DNA of 36,329 bases from Heyndrickxia acidiproducens DSM 23148 (GCF_000374345.1 NZ_KB894012.1:958-37286), one strand, 5' to 3'. Shown: positions 7,090 through 16,884, counted from the stretch's first letter. The notes: generated by a model not told the origin, from the letters alone. Made by a program: numbers and translations.

Positions 7090-7842
7090 TTATACCAGTA
7101 TTTGTATTGGCTCTACATGTTCACGATCCGTTGTTGAAAAACCGTTCGTCAATCGACCAACGATGGAAATGTTTACTTTTAATTGTGGTTTTGCATATGG
7201 GTTAATCTTCTCAATCTTTGCTTCATATACTTCATTATTTCTAATAACATCAAACATAAATCCACTATAAAATGCCGGAATATACCCCAGCTTATGTTTT
7301 TTGTTATCCGACAATACAATTACTGCTTTATTATCCTCTTTATTTGCAGGCTCTAACTCAAAATTTACATTCTTCCCGACTTGTAACTGATTTTCAATAT
7401 TGTCTCCATCATAATAACGCCAACCCGCAATAAAAAAATCAAAATAGAAATGATCATCAAATACGCTAATTGGATATACAAACTCATATGGGTCAGTAGC
7501 TAAACGCCCACCTGTAGCCCGCAACAAGTCCATTTCTGTGTAGTCTTGAGATAGACCGTTATCTTTTAAGATATCGTTAAAATCCAGCCTTCTTTTATCT
7601 GGTAATCGGCGTGCAAATGGACCAAACAACCGGTCAGAAACATACGTCTTTTTAACATCACGAAACGATAAATGTGGCTTATATCCATTTTTCATTGCTT
7701 CAGTTAAAGATCGACGCTTTCCACTCAACTCATAAGAAAAGGTATATTTCCCGTTTTTATGAAATAAATTACCTACATGATACCGCTGCCTGGTCTCCTG
7801 ATTTTGCCAAATTAACCACAAGACATAAAGTTTCTTTTCCAT
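7090..7842 (-). CDS. HIRAN-domain protein of unknown function
   Basis: This 250-aa protein has a C-terminal HIRAN domain (about residues 138-235, FDFFIAGWRYYDGD ... LGYIPAFYSGF). In other proteins HIRAN domains bind DNA ends or damaged DNA and are often fused to nucleases or helicases. The first ~100 residues include the segment SDRLFGPFARRLPDKRR, which recalls the N-terminal region of HipA-like proteins, but no kinase domain follows. A GAGGGTG ribosome-binding site lies 6 nt before the ATG at 7842. It stands between the CRISPR locus and a ROK repressor on the same strand. A role in stress response or defence is possible but unproven. Confidence 0.65.
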   Translation of the reverse strand: MEKKLYVLWLIWQNQETRQRYHVGNLFHKNGKYTFSYELSGKRRSLTEAMKNGYKPHLSFRDVKKTYVSDRLFGPFARRLPDKRRLDFNDILKDNGLSQDYTEMDLLRATGGRLATDPYEFVYPISVFDDHFYFDFFIAGWRYYDGDNIENQLQVGKNVNFELEPANKEDNKAVIVLSDNKKHKLGYIPAFYSGFMFDVIRNNEVYEAKIEKINPYAKPQLKVNISIVGRLTNGFSTTDREHVEPIQILV

Positions 7843-7887
7843 TTAAACACCCTCGTTTTAAATCCATTATGCTCTATCTCCACTTGT

Positions 7888-9012
7888 TTAAACACTGTCA
7901 AGAAATGATTGAATAAATGGGATGGCAGCACCGATTGGTACCCCATTTTCATTGGAGCGGCTAATATAAATAAATGGTTCATCACTTGGAAAAGTTGTTT
8001 TCTCATTCACCCATTCATGAAGGAGGACAAGATCCTCTTCCTTTAAATAAGGGGAAATATGTCCGCCTAATATAAAGTCCCTATTGATCACAAGCCGGAT
8101 ATTATTAATTGAAAAAGCCAGATTTTCTAAAAAAGCTTTCCATCTTTCCACATATGAAGATACACCTGAGCGGACTTGTTGAAAGAAAAAATCCAATGAT
8201 TCACTCTCTTTTAAAAGTACATGAATAGAGCAAACTGTTTCCATACAACCTTTCTTACCGCAATAACATAAAGAACCGTTCGGATTTACCGTCATATGTT
8301 CAACAGTTCCGCTGTACCCGTCTTTTCCCATATAAATTTGGTCATTAATGATAATGGCTCCCCCAAGATGTGTACCGATTGACAAATACACCGCATCTCC
8401 AATATCTTTTCTCATCCAAAGCTCTGTCGTGGCGGCACATTTGGCATCATGCAAAAACTTGCAAGGATATTCAAGATACTGGGAAAAGACATGGATATCC
8501 ATTCCCGTACAATCCAAAATTTTCCCGTATATGATCCTTCTTCCATCAGTGGAGGTCAAAGCTTGTACCGCAAACCCAATGCCAAGAACTTGTTCTTTCT
8601 TGAAATCCAAATCATCTATAAACGATTGTACTTCCAGACTGACTTGTTTGAAATAATGACCATCATTCGCATAATCAAGGGATAGTTCTTTTTCTTGAAA
8701 TACTGTACCCCACAAATCAACCGCCAAAATACGTATTTTCTTTTTTTGAATTTCGACACCGATACCAATACGTGCTTGCGGACATATGGCATAAGCCGCA
8801 GCCCGCCTTCCGACTGAGGATTCAAAGTATCCATTTTTTTCAATTAATTTTTCTTTTTCCAAACGCGCCAAATGTTGGTTAACTGTAGGTAAACTTAAAT
8901 GTAGGAGATTTGCAATTTCCTGCTTGGAAAGCTTTTTATGTTGATAAATCAAATGATAAATTAAGGAATAATTATTCTTTTTAATATCTTTCAACGTCAA
9001 GCTATTACTCAT
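7888..9012 (-). CDS. ROK-family transcriptional repressor (XylR/NagC-like)
   Basis: This 374-aa protein has an N-terminal winged helix (HTH about residues 29-55: KQEIANLLHLSLPTVNQHLARLE). A sugar-kinase-like ROK domain follows with the zinc-binding set H239 and C249/C251/C256 (CYCGKKGCMETV). It is divergent from the SDR-kinase-transporter operon at 9206 and very likely represses it until a sugar or sugar alcohol binds. A GGGGT ribosome-binding site precedes the ATG. The ligand cannot be read from sequence; the operon next door suggests a pentitol or related compound. Confidence 0.9.
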   Translation of the reverse strand: MSNSLTLKDIKKNNYSLIYHLIYQHKKLSKQEIANLLHLSLPTVNQHLARLEKEKLIEKNGYFESSVGRRAAAYAICPQARIGIGVEIQKKKIRILAVDLWGTVFQEKELSLDYANDGHYFKQVSLEVQSFIDDLDFKKEQVLGIGFAVQALTSTDGRRIIYGKILDCTGMDIHVFSQYLEYPCKFLHDAKCAATTELWMRKDIGDAVYLSIGTHLGGAIIINDQIYMGKDGYSGTVEHMTVNPNGSLCYCGKKGCMETVCSIHVLLKESESLDFFFQQVRSGVSSYVERWKAFLENLAFSINNIRLVINRDFILGGHISPYLKEEDLVLLHEWVNEKTTFPSDEPFIYISRSNENGVPIGAAIPFIQSFLDSV

Positions 9013-9118
9013 AAAATGACCCCATTATCATAATCGTTTATATAAACTTATTTCCACTATAACATATGAACAGATGTACCCACAACAAGACTTGTATCCA
9101 TTTATGAAGCGTTTTCTA

Positions 9119-9169
9119 TTGACGCTATTATAAAAACATTTTATTATATAAATAGATTTTATAAAATGT
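9119..9169 (+). promoter_or_regulatory. Promoter and operator of the dehydrogenase-kinase-transporter operon
   Basis: TTGACG (9119-9124), a 17-bp spacer and TATTAT (9142-9147) form a sigma-A promoter. The inverted repeat ACATTTTAT (9136-9144) / ATAAAATGT (9161-9169) overlaps the -10 box and the start region. That is the expected place for a repressor operator, most simply for the divergent ROK protein. Confidence 0.65.
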
Positions 9170-9205
9170 CTTTATAAAATAAATTAACAAAGGGGCGTTA
9201 TAACG

Positions 9206-9982
9206 ATGGGTATTATAGAAAAAATGAGACTGGATGGAAAAAAGATTTTCGTAACAGGGGGCGCAAGAGGAATCGGCAAAAGCGTTGCCACGGCTTTTGC
9301 TGAAGCTGGCGCTGATTTAGCCATTGTCGACTTGGATATTAAAGAGGCAGAAAAAACCGCTAAAGAACTAGAAGAAAAGCATTTGATTAAAGCATTGGCT
9401 GTACAGGCAGATGTTACGAAGCCCGAAGATGTAAACGCTATGATTTCAAAAGTATTAGATACATTCGGACGGATTGACGTTGCTTTTTGCAATGCCGGAA
9501 TATGTTTAAATGTTCCTGCAGAAGAAATGACTTTCGAGCAATGGAAAAAAGTCATTGATGTAAATCTTACAGGAATCTTTTTAACCGCACAAGCAGCCGG
9601 AAAAATTATGATTAAACAAGGCGGCGGTTCGATTATCAATACAGCGTCCATGTCTGGACATATTGTCAATGTTCCACAACCACAATGCTCCTATAATGCT
9701 TCTAAAGCAGGTGTCATTCAATTGACAAAATCACTGGCTGTTGAATGGGCAGAAAAAAATGTGCGTGTAAACTGTATCAGCCCGGGATATATGGGAACCG
9801 AACTGACATTAAATTCACCAAGCCTAAAACCTTTGATTGAACAATGGAACAACATGGCACCGCTTCACCGCATGGGCAAACCGGAAGAACTGCAATCCAT
9901 CTGCGTGTACCTTGCCGGAGATACAAGTACTTTTACGACTGGTGCCGATTTTATTATAGATGGCGCATTTACTTGCATTTAA
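9206..9982 (+). CDS. Short-chain dehydrogenase, probably for a sugar alcohol
   Basis: This 258-aa protein is a classical SDR: NAD(P)-binding TGGARGIG (17-24), NAG (96-98), N120, S150 and the YNASK motif with Y163 and K167. Sequence character and context with an FGGY kinase point to a polyol or ketose oxidoreductase such as arabinitol, xylitol or sorbose dehydrogenase. It would make the ketose that the next gene phosphorylates. AAAGGGG about 10 nt upstream supports the ATG at 9206; the ATG at codon 7 is a weaker alternative. First gene of the operon, 45 nt before the kinase. Confidence 0.85.
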   Translation: MGIIEKMRLDGKKIFVTGGARGIGKSVATAFAEAGADLAIVDLDIKEAEKTAKELEEKHLIKALAVQADVTKPEDVNAMISKVLDTFGRIDVAFCNAGICLNVPAEEMTFEQWKKVIDVNLTGIFLTAQAAGKIMIKQGGGSIINTASMSGHIVNVPQPQCSYNASKAGVIQLTKSLAVEWAEKNVRVNCISPGYMGTELTLNSPSLKPLIEQWNNMAPLHRMGKPEELQSICVYLAGDTSTFTTGADFIIDGAFTCI

Positions 9983-10027
9983 TGAATACAATAACTTCTA
10001 TTCTATAAGTTAAAGGGGTTTTTCTCT

Positions 10028-11554
10028 ATGAATTATTTACTTGGGACGGATATTGGAACCTCAGGGACAAAGACTGTACTTATGGACACAGAGGGCCATC
10101 TGATAGCACAGGATTTACAAGAATATGATATTTTAACCCCAAGACCTTTATGGGCAGAGCAATGGCCGGACGTATGGCTAAACGCAGCCAAAAAATCCAT
10201 TCGAAATTCTGTAGAAAAGTCCGGTATTTCAAGAGAAAAGATTGCCGGTATTGCAATCAGCGGCCTATACGGGGGATCCGGCATCCCTCTTGATGAAAAC
10301 ATGGAACCTGTAAGGCCATGTATGATCTGGATGGACAGAAGAGCAGACAAAGAAGCCAAGTGGGTATTGGATCACATTGGTGAAGAAACCTTGCAGGATA
10401 TAACTTATAACGGGGCTGACCCTTATTATGGTTATACCAAGATATTATGGATGAAACGTCATGAACCGGAAAACTGGGAAAAAACCAAACTCTTCTTGCC
10501 TCCAAATGACTATGTCATCTATAAACTAACCGGCAAGATTGCCATTGACTATTCCTCAGCAGGTAATATAGGTGGTATTTTTGATATGAACACCAGGACA
10601 TGGTCAAAAACGTTAATGGATCAAATGGGGATTCCCATATCTATGATGCCGCAAAACATTGTAGAGTCGACAGATATCGTTGGCGGATTAACAAAACAAG
10701 CGGCAGTAGAATTAGGACTTTATGAAGGCATGCCGGTGATTGCCGGCGGAATTGACTGCGGTGCGGCTAATATTGGACTTGGTATATTAGAATCCGGCAT
10801 TTACGCTGCCTCCATAGGAACCTCCATGTGTGCTGCACTTATTTCAGATAAACCGGTGAAAGGAAAAAATTTGATTGTCTGGCCTTATTTATACGATGCC
10901 AAACGATTATCCTATTGTTTTGCTGGAGCCAATACAGCAGGTGCGATTGTCAAATGGTTTCGGCAAACGCTATGCCAGCTTGAAACAGAAGCAGAAAAAC
11001 AAGGTGGAAAGAAAGCCTATGACGTATTAAATGAACAAGCAGCCCACATTCCGGTTGGAAGCGGCGGCCTCATTGTCTTGCCTTATTTTATGGGAGAAAG
11101 AAGTCCAATATGGGATTCAGATGCTAAAGGTACCATTGTCGGGCTTTCATTGGCCCATACAAAAGCGCATCTTTACCGTGCTTTTTTGGAAGCGGTTGCC
11201 TTTTCTTTAAGAAATGCAATGGAAGCAACTGGAGAAGATTTAGGTGAAACCATTTATATTGCCGGCGGTGTGACAAAGTCCAAACTCTGGAAGCAAATTT
11301 TTGCTGATGTAACTGGTTACCAAGTAATTTGCCCGCTTCATGATGTAGAAGCCAATATGGGAGATGTCATTCTTGCCGGAATTGGAACCGGGAACTTGTC
11401 TTATGACGACGTAAAAAAATGGCAGGTTCTGGATAAAAAGATTATCCCTAATCAAAAAAATCACGAAAAGTATAACGCCTATTATCAAGTATATAAATCT
11501 GTCTATCAACATTTAAAACAGGATATGGAAACATTGTCTTATATTACTGAATGA
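10028..11554 (+). CDS. FGGY-family sugar kinase (xylulokinase-like)
   Basis: This 508-aa protein has the FGGY kinase layout: an N-terminal phosphate-binding strand (GTDIGTSGTKTVLMD, residues 6-20), a substrate-region segment (MIWMDRRAD), and a C-terminal ATPase half with GGVTKSKLWKQIFADVTG. Length and motifs match xylulokinases and related pentulose kinases. It is in an operon with the SDR and probably phosphorylates the ketose formed, feeding the pentose phosphate pathway. The ribosome-binding site is AAAGGGG. Whether D-xylulose, D-ribulose or another ketose is the substrate cannot be decided here. Confidence 0.88.
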   Translation: MNYLLGTDIGTSGTKTVLMDTEGHLIAQDLQEYDILTPRPLWAEQWPDVWLNAAKKSIRNSVEKSGISREKIAGIAISGLYGGSGIPLDENMEPVRPCMIWMDRRADKEAKWVLDHIGEETLQDITYNGADPYYGYTKILWMKRHEPENWEKTKLFLPPNDYVIYKLTGKIAIDYSSAGNIGGIFDMNTRTWSKTLMDQMGIPISMMPQNIVESTDIVGGLTKQAAVELGLYEGMPVIAGGIDCGAANIGLGILESGIYAASIGTSMCAALISDKPVKGKNLIVWPYLYDAKRLSYCFAGANTAGAIVKWFRQTLCQLETEAEKQGGKKAYDVLNEQAAHIPVGSGGLIVLPYFMGERSPIWDSDAKGTIVGLSLAHTKAHLYRAFLEAVAFSLRNAMEATGEDLGETIYIAGGVTKSKLWKQIFADVTGYQVICPLHDVEANMGDVILAGIGTGNLSYDDVKKWQVLDKKIIPNQKNHEKYNAYYQVYKSVYQHLKQDMETLSYITE

Positions 11555-11776
11555 ATATGATGCTGAGTCAATCGCTTAACTACACAGCTCAGATCAGGCA
11601 TGATTATTAAGTTGTGAATTCAGCTGACCTGCTGATTTTCTAACCTCGTAATCATGTCTTTAAAAGATTATGTATTTACTTTTTTCACAGTGCGAATATG
11701 CATTGCATCACCACTTTATTAGCAATAGAATGCATGATTTGCTAATTTTAAAAATTAAAAAGGAAATGTGATATAG

Positions 11777-13120
11777 ATGAAAAAATGGAAAAAAAGGATC
11801 GGTTATGGTGTAGGAGATTTAGGTTGCAATCTTGTGTTTGGAACAATGGCATCTTATTTAATGTTTTTCTATACAGACGTATTTGGCATTACCGCTGCTG
11901 CTGCCGGAACAATGATGTTCGCCACCAAAATTATTGACGCATTTGCGGATACCGGTATGGGTTTGCTGGTTGACCGTACCCATACGAGATGGGGTCAAGG
12001 AAGACCTTATTTTCTTATAGGGGCCATTCCTTTTACCGTCTTTACTATTATCACCTTTATTGTTCCGGATGGCGGTACAACTGAAAAATTAATTTGGGCC
12101 TATGTTACTTTCACCTTGCTGAATATCGCGTATACCGTTGTCAACATCCCATTAAACACCATCGTCCCTAGATTAACTTCAGATGTTCACGAACGAAACT
12201 GGCTTGTAACCACGAGAATGATCTGTGCCTTACTGGGAACAGCTTTGGTTATGTCGATTACAACGCCACTTGTACATGTCTTTGGGCAGGGGAATACACA
12301 AAAAGGATTTCTTATTACCATGACGTTGTATGCCATTCTCGCCTTTTTCTTATTTTTATTCACATTCAAGAATACAGAAGAAATAGTGCCGCCAGCTGTT
12401 AAACCGGAAAAATCCTCCTTTTTGCTGGATTTAAAAGGATTAACAGGACAAAGTATCATTTTCTTCATTTTGAATTTCCTATATTTTGCGTTATTTGTTA
12501 TTCGGAATACAACTGTCATTTATTATTTTACCTATAATCTTGACCGTACCAATTGGTTAACCTTTGTAGGACTTTTCGGTATTTTATCAGGTCTGCCAAT
12601 GCTTCTCGTTTTACCTTGGCTGCAAAAGAAAATATCAAAAAGAAGCTGTTTACTGTTAAGTGTGTGCATCTACATCATCGGGGATTTAGCCATGTATTTT
12701 GGAAGCACTTCCTCCATTCTGCTGATTGCGGGATTAGCATTAACCGGGCTTGGCATGTATGGTATTTTTGGAACAACATTTGCCATTCAACCCGACGTCA
12801 TCGACTATTCAGAGTACAAGAAAAAAAGAAGCATATCCGGTATGATTGCCGCGTTCCAAGGCTTTTGCGTCAAAACAAGTATGGGACTGGCAAGTGCGCT
12901 GATTGGAGTGATTTTGAAAATGGGCGGCTATGTCCCGAATGGAACGCAAACCGGCACTGCCTTAAAATATATTGAGATTACGTTCATATGGATCCCTTTG
13001 CTAATTTGCTTGCTCATTGGCGTGACTACATGGTTCTATAAACTGGATTTTAAACGTGCAGAAATGAGTATAGAGCTGGAACACCGCCGTCATACCTTTC
13101 AATCTGCAGAAACACTTTAA
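11777..13120 (+). CDS. GPH-family sugar:cation symporter
   Basis: This 447-aa protein has about 12 hydrophobic segments and the glycoside-pentoside-hexuronide symporter signature near the N-terminus (GYGVGDLGCNLVFGTMASYLMFFYTD, residues about 9-34, and ATKIIDAFADTGMGLLVDRT). It would import the sugar, glycoside or polyol used by the two upstream enzymes. It lies 222 bp after the kinase; that gap has an inverted repeat ATTAGCAA/TTGCTAAT (11718-11746) just before the ribosome-binding site AAAAGGAAA and no gene. A strong terminator follows at 13257. Confidence 0.88.
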   Translation: MKKWKKRIGYGVGDLGCNLVFGTMASYLMFFYTDVFGITAAAAGTMMFATKIIDAFADTGMGLLVDRTHTRWGQGRPYFLIGAIPFTVFTIITFIVPDGGTTEKLIWAYVTFTLLNIAYTVVNIPLNTIVPRLTSDVHERNWLVTTRMICALLGTALVMSITTPLVHVFGQGNTQKGFLITMTLYAILAFFLFLFTFKNTEEIVPPAVKPEKSSFLLDLKGLTGQSIIFFILNFLYFALFVIRNTTVIYYFTYNLDRTNWLTFVGLFGILSGLPMLLVLPWLQKKISKRSCLLLSVCIYIIGDLAMYFGSTSSILLIAGLALTGLGMYGIFGTTFAIQPDVIDYSEYKKKRSISGMIAAFQGFCVKTSMGLASALIGVILKMGGYVPNGTQTGTALKYIEITFIWIPLLICLLIGVTTWFYKLDFKRAEMSIELEHRRHTFQSAETL

Positions 13121-13256
13121 ATCTCTATAAAATGAACTTAAGTTTTTACATTAAAACCTAGTATCAATTTGCATGATTACTACTTTTTACAGTTGGCAAC
13201 AGAGTAGCAGTGTTTAGTTCATTTTATATATTAAATAGTTTTACGGAAAAAGCATG

Positions 13257-13296
13257 TTTGTCCCCCCTGCTTATTTTGAAGGGGGGACATATTTTT
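13257..13296 (+). terminator. Rho-independent terminator of the sugar operon
   Basis: A 9-bp GC-rich stem TGTCCCCCC / GGGGGGACA (13259-13267, 13281-13289) is followed by TATTTTT. It closes the SDR-kinase-transporter operon. Confidence 0.9.
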
Positions 13297-13404
13297 AAGA
13301 ACTTACATAAATTTCGCGTACTGACTCTGAAGTAAAAAGTTATTTAATATATTTTGATAACCAATTTTTAGCTTGTATCTAATTCCTTCAGCAAGCCCTC
13401 AAAA

Positions 13405-13432
13405 CAAAAACGGCCCCCTTTCCCGGAGGCCG
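13405..13432 (-). terminator. Rho-independent terminator of the metallopeptidase gene
   Basis: On the minus strand a CGGCCTCC/GGGGGCCG stem (13432-13411) with a GGGAAA-type loop is followed by TTTTTG. It begins only a few bases after the stop codon. Confidence 0.85.
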
Positions 13433-13437
13433 CTCTC

Positions 13438-16400
13438 TTATTTCACCTTCACATACCGGTACTTGCTTTTATTCCCCGCTTTGTCTTTTGCGTAAATCTT
13501 AAGAGTTGATCCCTTTTTTTGTTTCTTTATTCGAACCGTGTACCTTCCTTTTGAGCTGGCTGTGGATTTGCCGATGTAATGGCTGCCGTTGTATATATAA
13601 ACGGTGGCGTATTTTTCCGATTTGCCGGTAACCTTCGTTGATTTATGCGTTACGGTGCCGGCTGTTGGTGTGCCTGGCGCCGTTTTGTCGGCGACTTTGA
13701 ACGATCTTCCGGAACTTGTATTGCCGGCTTTGTCTGTAGCATAAGCGGCCAGTGTTGTGCCGGCTTTTTGTTTCGATTTGATTCTGACTGAGAATTTGCC
13801 TTTGCTGCTGGCGGCCGCTTTGCCCAGGACAGTTTTTTTGCCGGATTTGATTGTTACTTTTGCGCCCGATTCTGCTTTGCCGGTAATGGTCGTTTGGTTA
13901 TCTCCAAATGTATGGACGCTCGGGGAAGCAGGTGCGGTTTTGTCAACGACTGTCAAGCTTGTTGCTGCACTGGTATTCCCGGCTGTATCTTTCGCATAGA
14001 TAGTCAGCTTCGTCCCCGCTTTTTGTTTTGCAATTTTAATTTTGAAATTGCCTTTGCTGTCGGCTGTGCCAGTTCCAATTTTTGTGCTGCCCCGTTTGAT
14101 GGTGACCGCGGCACGGGATTCTGTTCTGCCGGTAACGGTTGTCGCTGCATCACTGACGGTGTTGACTTTTGGTTTTGCCGGCGCGGTTTTGTCAATCACG
14201 GTTATGCTTGCTGCCCCGCTCTTATTGCCTGCTGCATCCCGGGCATACACCGTAAGCTTCGTGCCGGCTTTTTGTTTTGCAATGGCCACTTTAAAATGGC
14301 CTTTACCATCAGCTGTGGATGTTCCGATAGCGGCAGAGCCTGATTGTACTGTGATCTTTGCACCCGCTTCGGCCGTTCCGCTAACCGTTTTATCCGCATC
14401 GCTTACCGGACTCACTTTTGGGGCGGACGGTGCGGTTTTGTCCTGTACGGTTACGGTGGCTTCGTTGCTTCGCTTCCCGTTGCTGTTTTCTGCATACACC
14501 TGGAGTTTCGTTCCCGCTTTTTGTTTTGGAATGCGAACGGAGAAATTTCCTCCTGAATTTGATGATCCGGTTCCGATTGTATTCCCTTCTGCCGTGACCG
14601 TAATGGTGACGTTTGGATCGGCTGTTCCGCTCACAACTGTATCGCTGTCCCCAACCGGCTTAACTGCCGGTGCTTGCGGAATTGTGCCTTGATTGCCTTT
14701 ATCGAGCAGTGTGTATGTGATGTCACTGCCTTTGTCTGCCGGGATGGAGAAGTCAGTTTTTGCACTTAATCCTCTGACAACAGCACCGCCGCCTTTTAAA
14801 CGTAGTGAAGAACCATTGTACAGTTTTACATGAAGGGCATCAAAAGCAGCATCCCCTTTGAACCCGTAATGGCCGCTGTCTTCTTTCAGGGTAAGGGCGG
14901 CGCGGAAGTTCGTCATAAATTGCCCGAAACTTAAATTCGGGTCAATGTATTTGTGAATTATGTTTTGAACCGCCTGGTAATCGCTATGGTGATCGTCGAT
15001 GAGGGCTTTATAAATGCGGTTGCCCTGCCCGCATTGTTTTTGCAAATATGCCATGAATAAATAGGACAAAGCATAATTGGCCAAAACATCGCCATCATAG
15101 TCCCAATACAATAAAGAGTGGCCGTTTGTAATCGCCGTATCTTCATTATAGTAGTCAATCCTGTCACCCAGCGCAGCGCCCGTATAAATTTGCTCCGCCG
15201 CCATCGCAAGGCCTTCATCCATCCATGTATCGGTATCCGTCAAACCCTGCACGAAAACTTTCTGGTTAAAATTAATCATATGTTCGAATTCGTGCGCTAA
15301 AGTGGTATACGCTTGTGAAACGTCTTTTGTGCCGGACAAGCCCATGAGCGGATACGTATCAATATAGAAAATCTCCGACTGGTTTGAATAGCTGTAGTTG
15401 TACAAATCCTGCGGTGAAAAATACCCGGCCACATAACCGCCGCTGCCGTTGAACCCATCCTGGATGTCATAGCATAAAATATTCACCTTGCCGTTTTGGT
15501 CGACATCGGACGGCGCACCGAAATTGTCAACATCGGAACTGTAGATTTTTTGGTCAAATTCCTTCCCGAGCAGCGCCGCTTGAGCGGATGTCAGCTGATT
15601 GTTATGCACCCATATATTGGCACGGGTCCCGCTGTATAGCAGTGTTGCATTCATAGATGAATAGATTCCGTTTTTCAAATTTTGGACATAGAAAGATTTG
15701 CTGTCTCCTGTTTGATAATCCGCCCTAAAGGATCGCGTACTTTTTCTTAACGACTTGTTTTTATGTTTCTTTGTATCAAACGGGACAATATAATCCATTT
15801 GGTAGGCAGACCGGCTGAGCTTTTTGCTGTTCGCATATTCATCATTATTGATTTGGAAAGACCCGGCATTTTCAGATACATTTCCATCCGCAGATTCATT
15901 GCTGATCAGTTCGTAGTAGTTGGCTTCACCAGGGCTTGTCGTACTCCCCTCGTAAAAAGGATTCGTGACTTTAAAATGGGTCACACTGGAATAATATGAG
16001 TCAGCGAAACTTTTAAAGGTTCCAACCCGCATGTAAAGATACGGATCATTTTGATAAGCGGATTTGTTTAATGTGGTACTGAGCGTTGTACTCCCTGTAT
16101 GCGCGCCGACATAGAAGGATGAACTGCCCAAATAAGACAGGGTGCCGCTTTGGTTGGTATAAAACTCAACAGCCAGGTACGGATCCTTGCTGCTGCCATA
16201 GTTTGAATGCAAAATATCCACTTTCATTTGTGTACGGGAGTAACTGGCTGTACCTTTGTATGTAAGATAATGGTAGCTGCCAACACTGTCTATTAATGTA
16301 TCAATATCATTTCCATTATGCACGAGCGGATAGCCATTCGGATTTAAATTGTTTTCCTTTCCGTTCTTATCCGGCAAAGGCTTTGTGTTCTGCTTCATAC

Positions 16401-16530
16401 TTGCTTTAAGATTTGCAGATCCCACCGCATTTTGCTGATCCGTGCCGCGTGCCAAAGCCTCCGCCGGAACCCCGAGAATTAAAAAAACCGCAAGCATTGC
16501 ATATAAAATGCTTCTCACCTTTTTCAACAT
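13438..16530 (-). CDS. Secreted M30-like zinc metallopeptidase with Ig-like repeats
   Basis: This 1030-aa protein has a signal peptide (MLKKVRSILYAMLAVFLILG, cleavage likely after AEALA). An N-terminal beta-rich domain follows, then a metallopeptidase domain with HEFEH (HExxH zinc motif) and the downstream DEGLAMAAE, as in the hyicolysin-like M30 family. From about residue 620 to the end there are five tandem ~82-aa bacterial Ig-like repeats, each with KQKAGTKL and DKTAPxxP elements, a basic cell-surface-like tail. No sortase motif is seen, so attachment would be non-covalent. GGGGGGAAG precedes the ATG. A decayed copy of its C-terminus is found at 20.9-21.3 kb. Confidence 0.88.
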   Translation of the reverse strand: MLKKVRSILYAMLAVFLILGVPAEALARGTDQQNAVGSANLKASMKQNTKPLPDKNGKENNLNPNGYPLVHNGNDIDTLIDSVGSYHYLTYKGTASYSRTQMKVDILHSNYGSSKDPYLAVEFYTNQSGTLSYLGSSSFYVGAHTGSTTLSTTLNKSAYQNDPYLYMRVGTFKSFADSYYSSVTHFKVTNPFYEGSTTSPGEANYYELISNESADGNVSENAGSFQINNDEYANSKKLSRSAYQMDYIVPFDTKKHKNKSLRKSTRSFRADYQTGDSKSFYVQNLKNGIYSSMNATLLYSGTRANIWVHNNQLTSAQAALLGKEFDQKIYSSDVDNFGAPSDVDQNGKVNILCYDIQDGFNGSGGYVAGYFSPQDLYNYSYSNQSEIFYIDTYPLMGLSGTKDVSQAYTTLAHEFEHMINFNQKVFVQGLTDTDTWMDEGLAMAAEQIYTGAALGDRIDYYNEDTAITNGHSLLYWDYDGDVLANYALSYLFMAYLQKQCGQGNRIYKALIDDHHSDYQAVQNIIHKYIDPNLSFGQFMTNFRAALTLKEDSGHYGFKGDAAFDALHVKLYNGSSLRLKGGGAVVRGLSAKTDFSIPADKGSDITYTLLDKGNQGTIPQAPAVKPVGDSDTVVSGTADPNVTITVTAEGNTIGTGSSNSGGNFSVRIPKQKAGTKLQVYAENSNGKRSNEATVTVQDKTAPSAPKVSPVSDADKTVSGTAEAGAKITVQSGSAAIGTSTADGKGHFKVAIAKQKAGTKLTVYARDAAGNKSGAASITVIDKTAPAKPKVNTVSDAATTVTGRTESRAAVTIKRGSTKIGTGTADSKGNFKIKIAKQKAGTKLTIYAKDTAGNTSAATSLTVVDKTAPASPSVHTFGDNQTTITGKAESGAKVTIKSGKKTVLGKAAASSKGKFSVRIKSKQKAGTTLAAYATDKAGNTSSGRSFKVADKTAPGTPTAGTVTHKSTKVTGKSEKYATVYIYNGSHYIGKSTASSKGRYTVRIKKQKKGSTLKIYAKDKAGNKSKYRYVKVK

Positions 16531-16667
16531 ACTTCCCCCCCTGTTCGTTCATCCTTTTTTCAGCAAGGATGACAGTCCCCCTCATCCATAACCAGAAACA
16601 ATCATGATCCAAATCTTTTTTCTGCGGTCATGTCCTTCACATTGAAAGTATGTTCTCTTTAACGAAT

Positions 16668-16704
16668 ATTCTACTAAAGTAAAAATAGTTTGTAAACGTT
16701 TAAA
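16668..16704 (-). promoter_or_regulatory. Sigma-A promoter overlapped by a cre (CcpA) site
   Basis: On the minus strand TTTACA (16696-16691), a 17-bp spacer and TAGAAT (16673-16668) make a good promoter for the metallopeptidase gene. TGTAAACGTTTAAA (16691-16704) matches the cre consensus TGWAANCGNTNWCA at all but one position and covers the -35 box. Carbon catabolite repression of the peptidase is the simplest reading. Confidence 0.65.
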
Positions 16705-16884
16705 TATTTGTTTTTCTAAGACAAGACCAATATGTATGCTTATTCGGGTACATGCTTTTGCATTCTCCGTTTTGAAGAAAATCCGAAATGGCTTGCTATC
16801 TGGGGGACGTTTTGGGAGAGATTTGCAGGAATGAATTCTGACTAAAACGTGCTTTTGCCAGACTTCCAGAACTTTTTAATAGAA

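Noticed and set aside
9103..9116. cre-like TGAAGCGTTTTCTA upstream of the sugar operon promoter
   Set aside because: Only the right half fits the consensus; the left half is shifted by one base and mismatched.
14042..14692. Long open frame antisense to the Ig-repeat region of the metallopeptidase
   Set aside because: Repetitive, GC-richer coding sequence leaves open shadow frames. The residue composition follows the opposite strand and there is no start signal.
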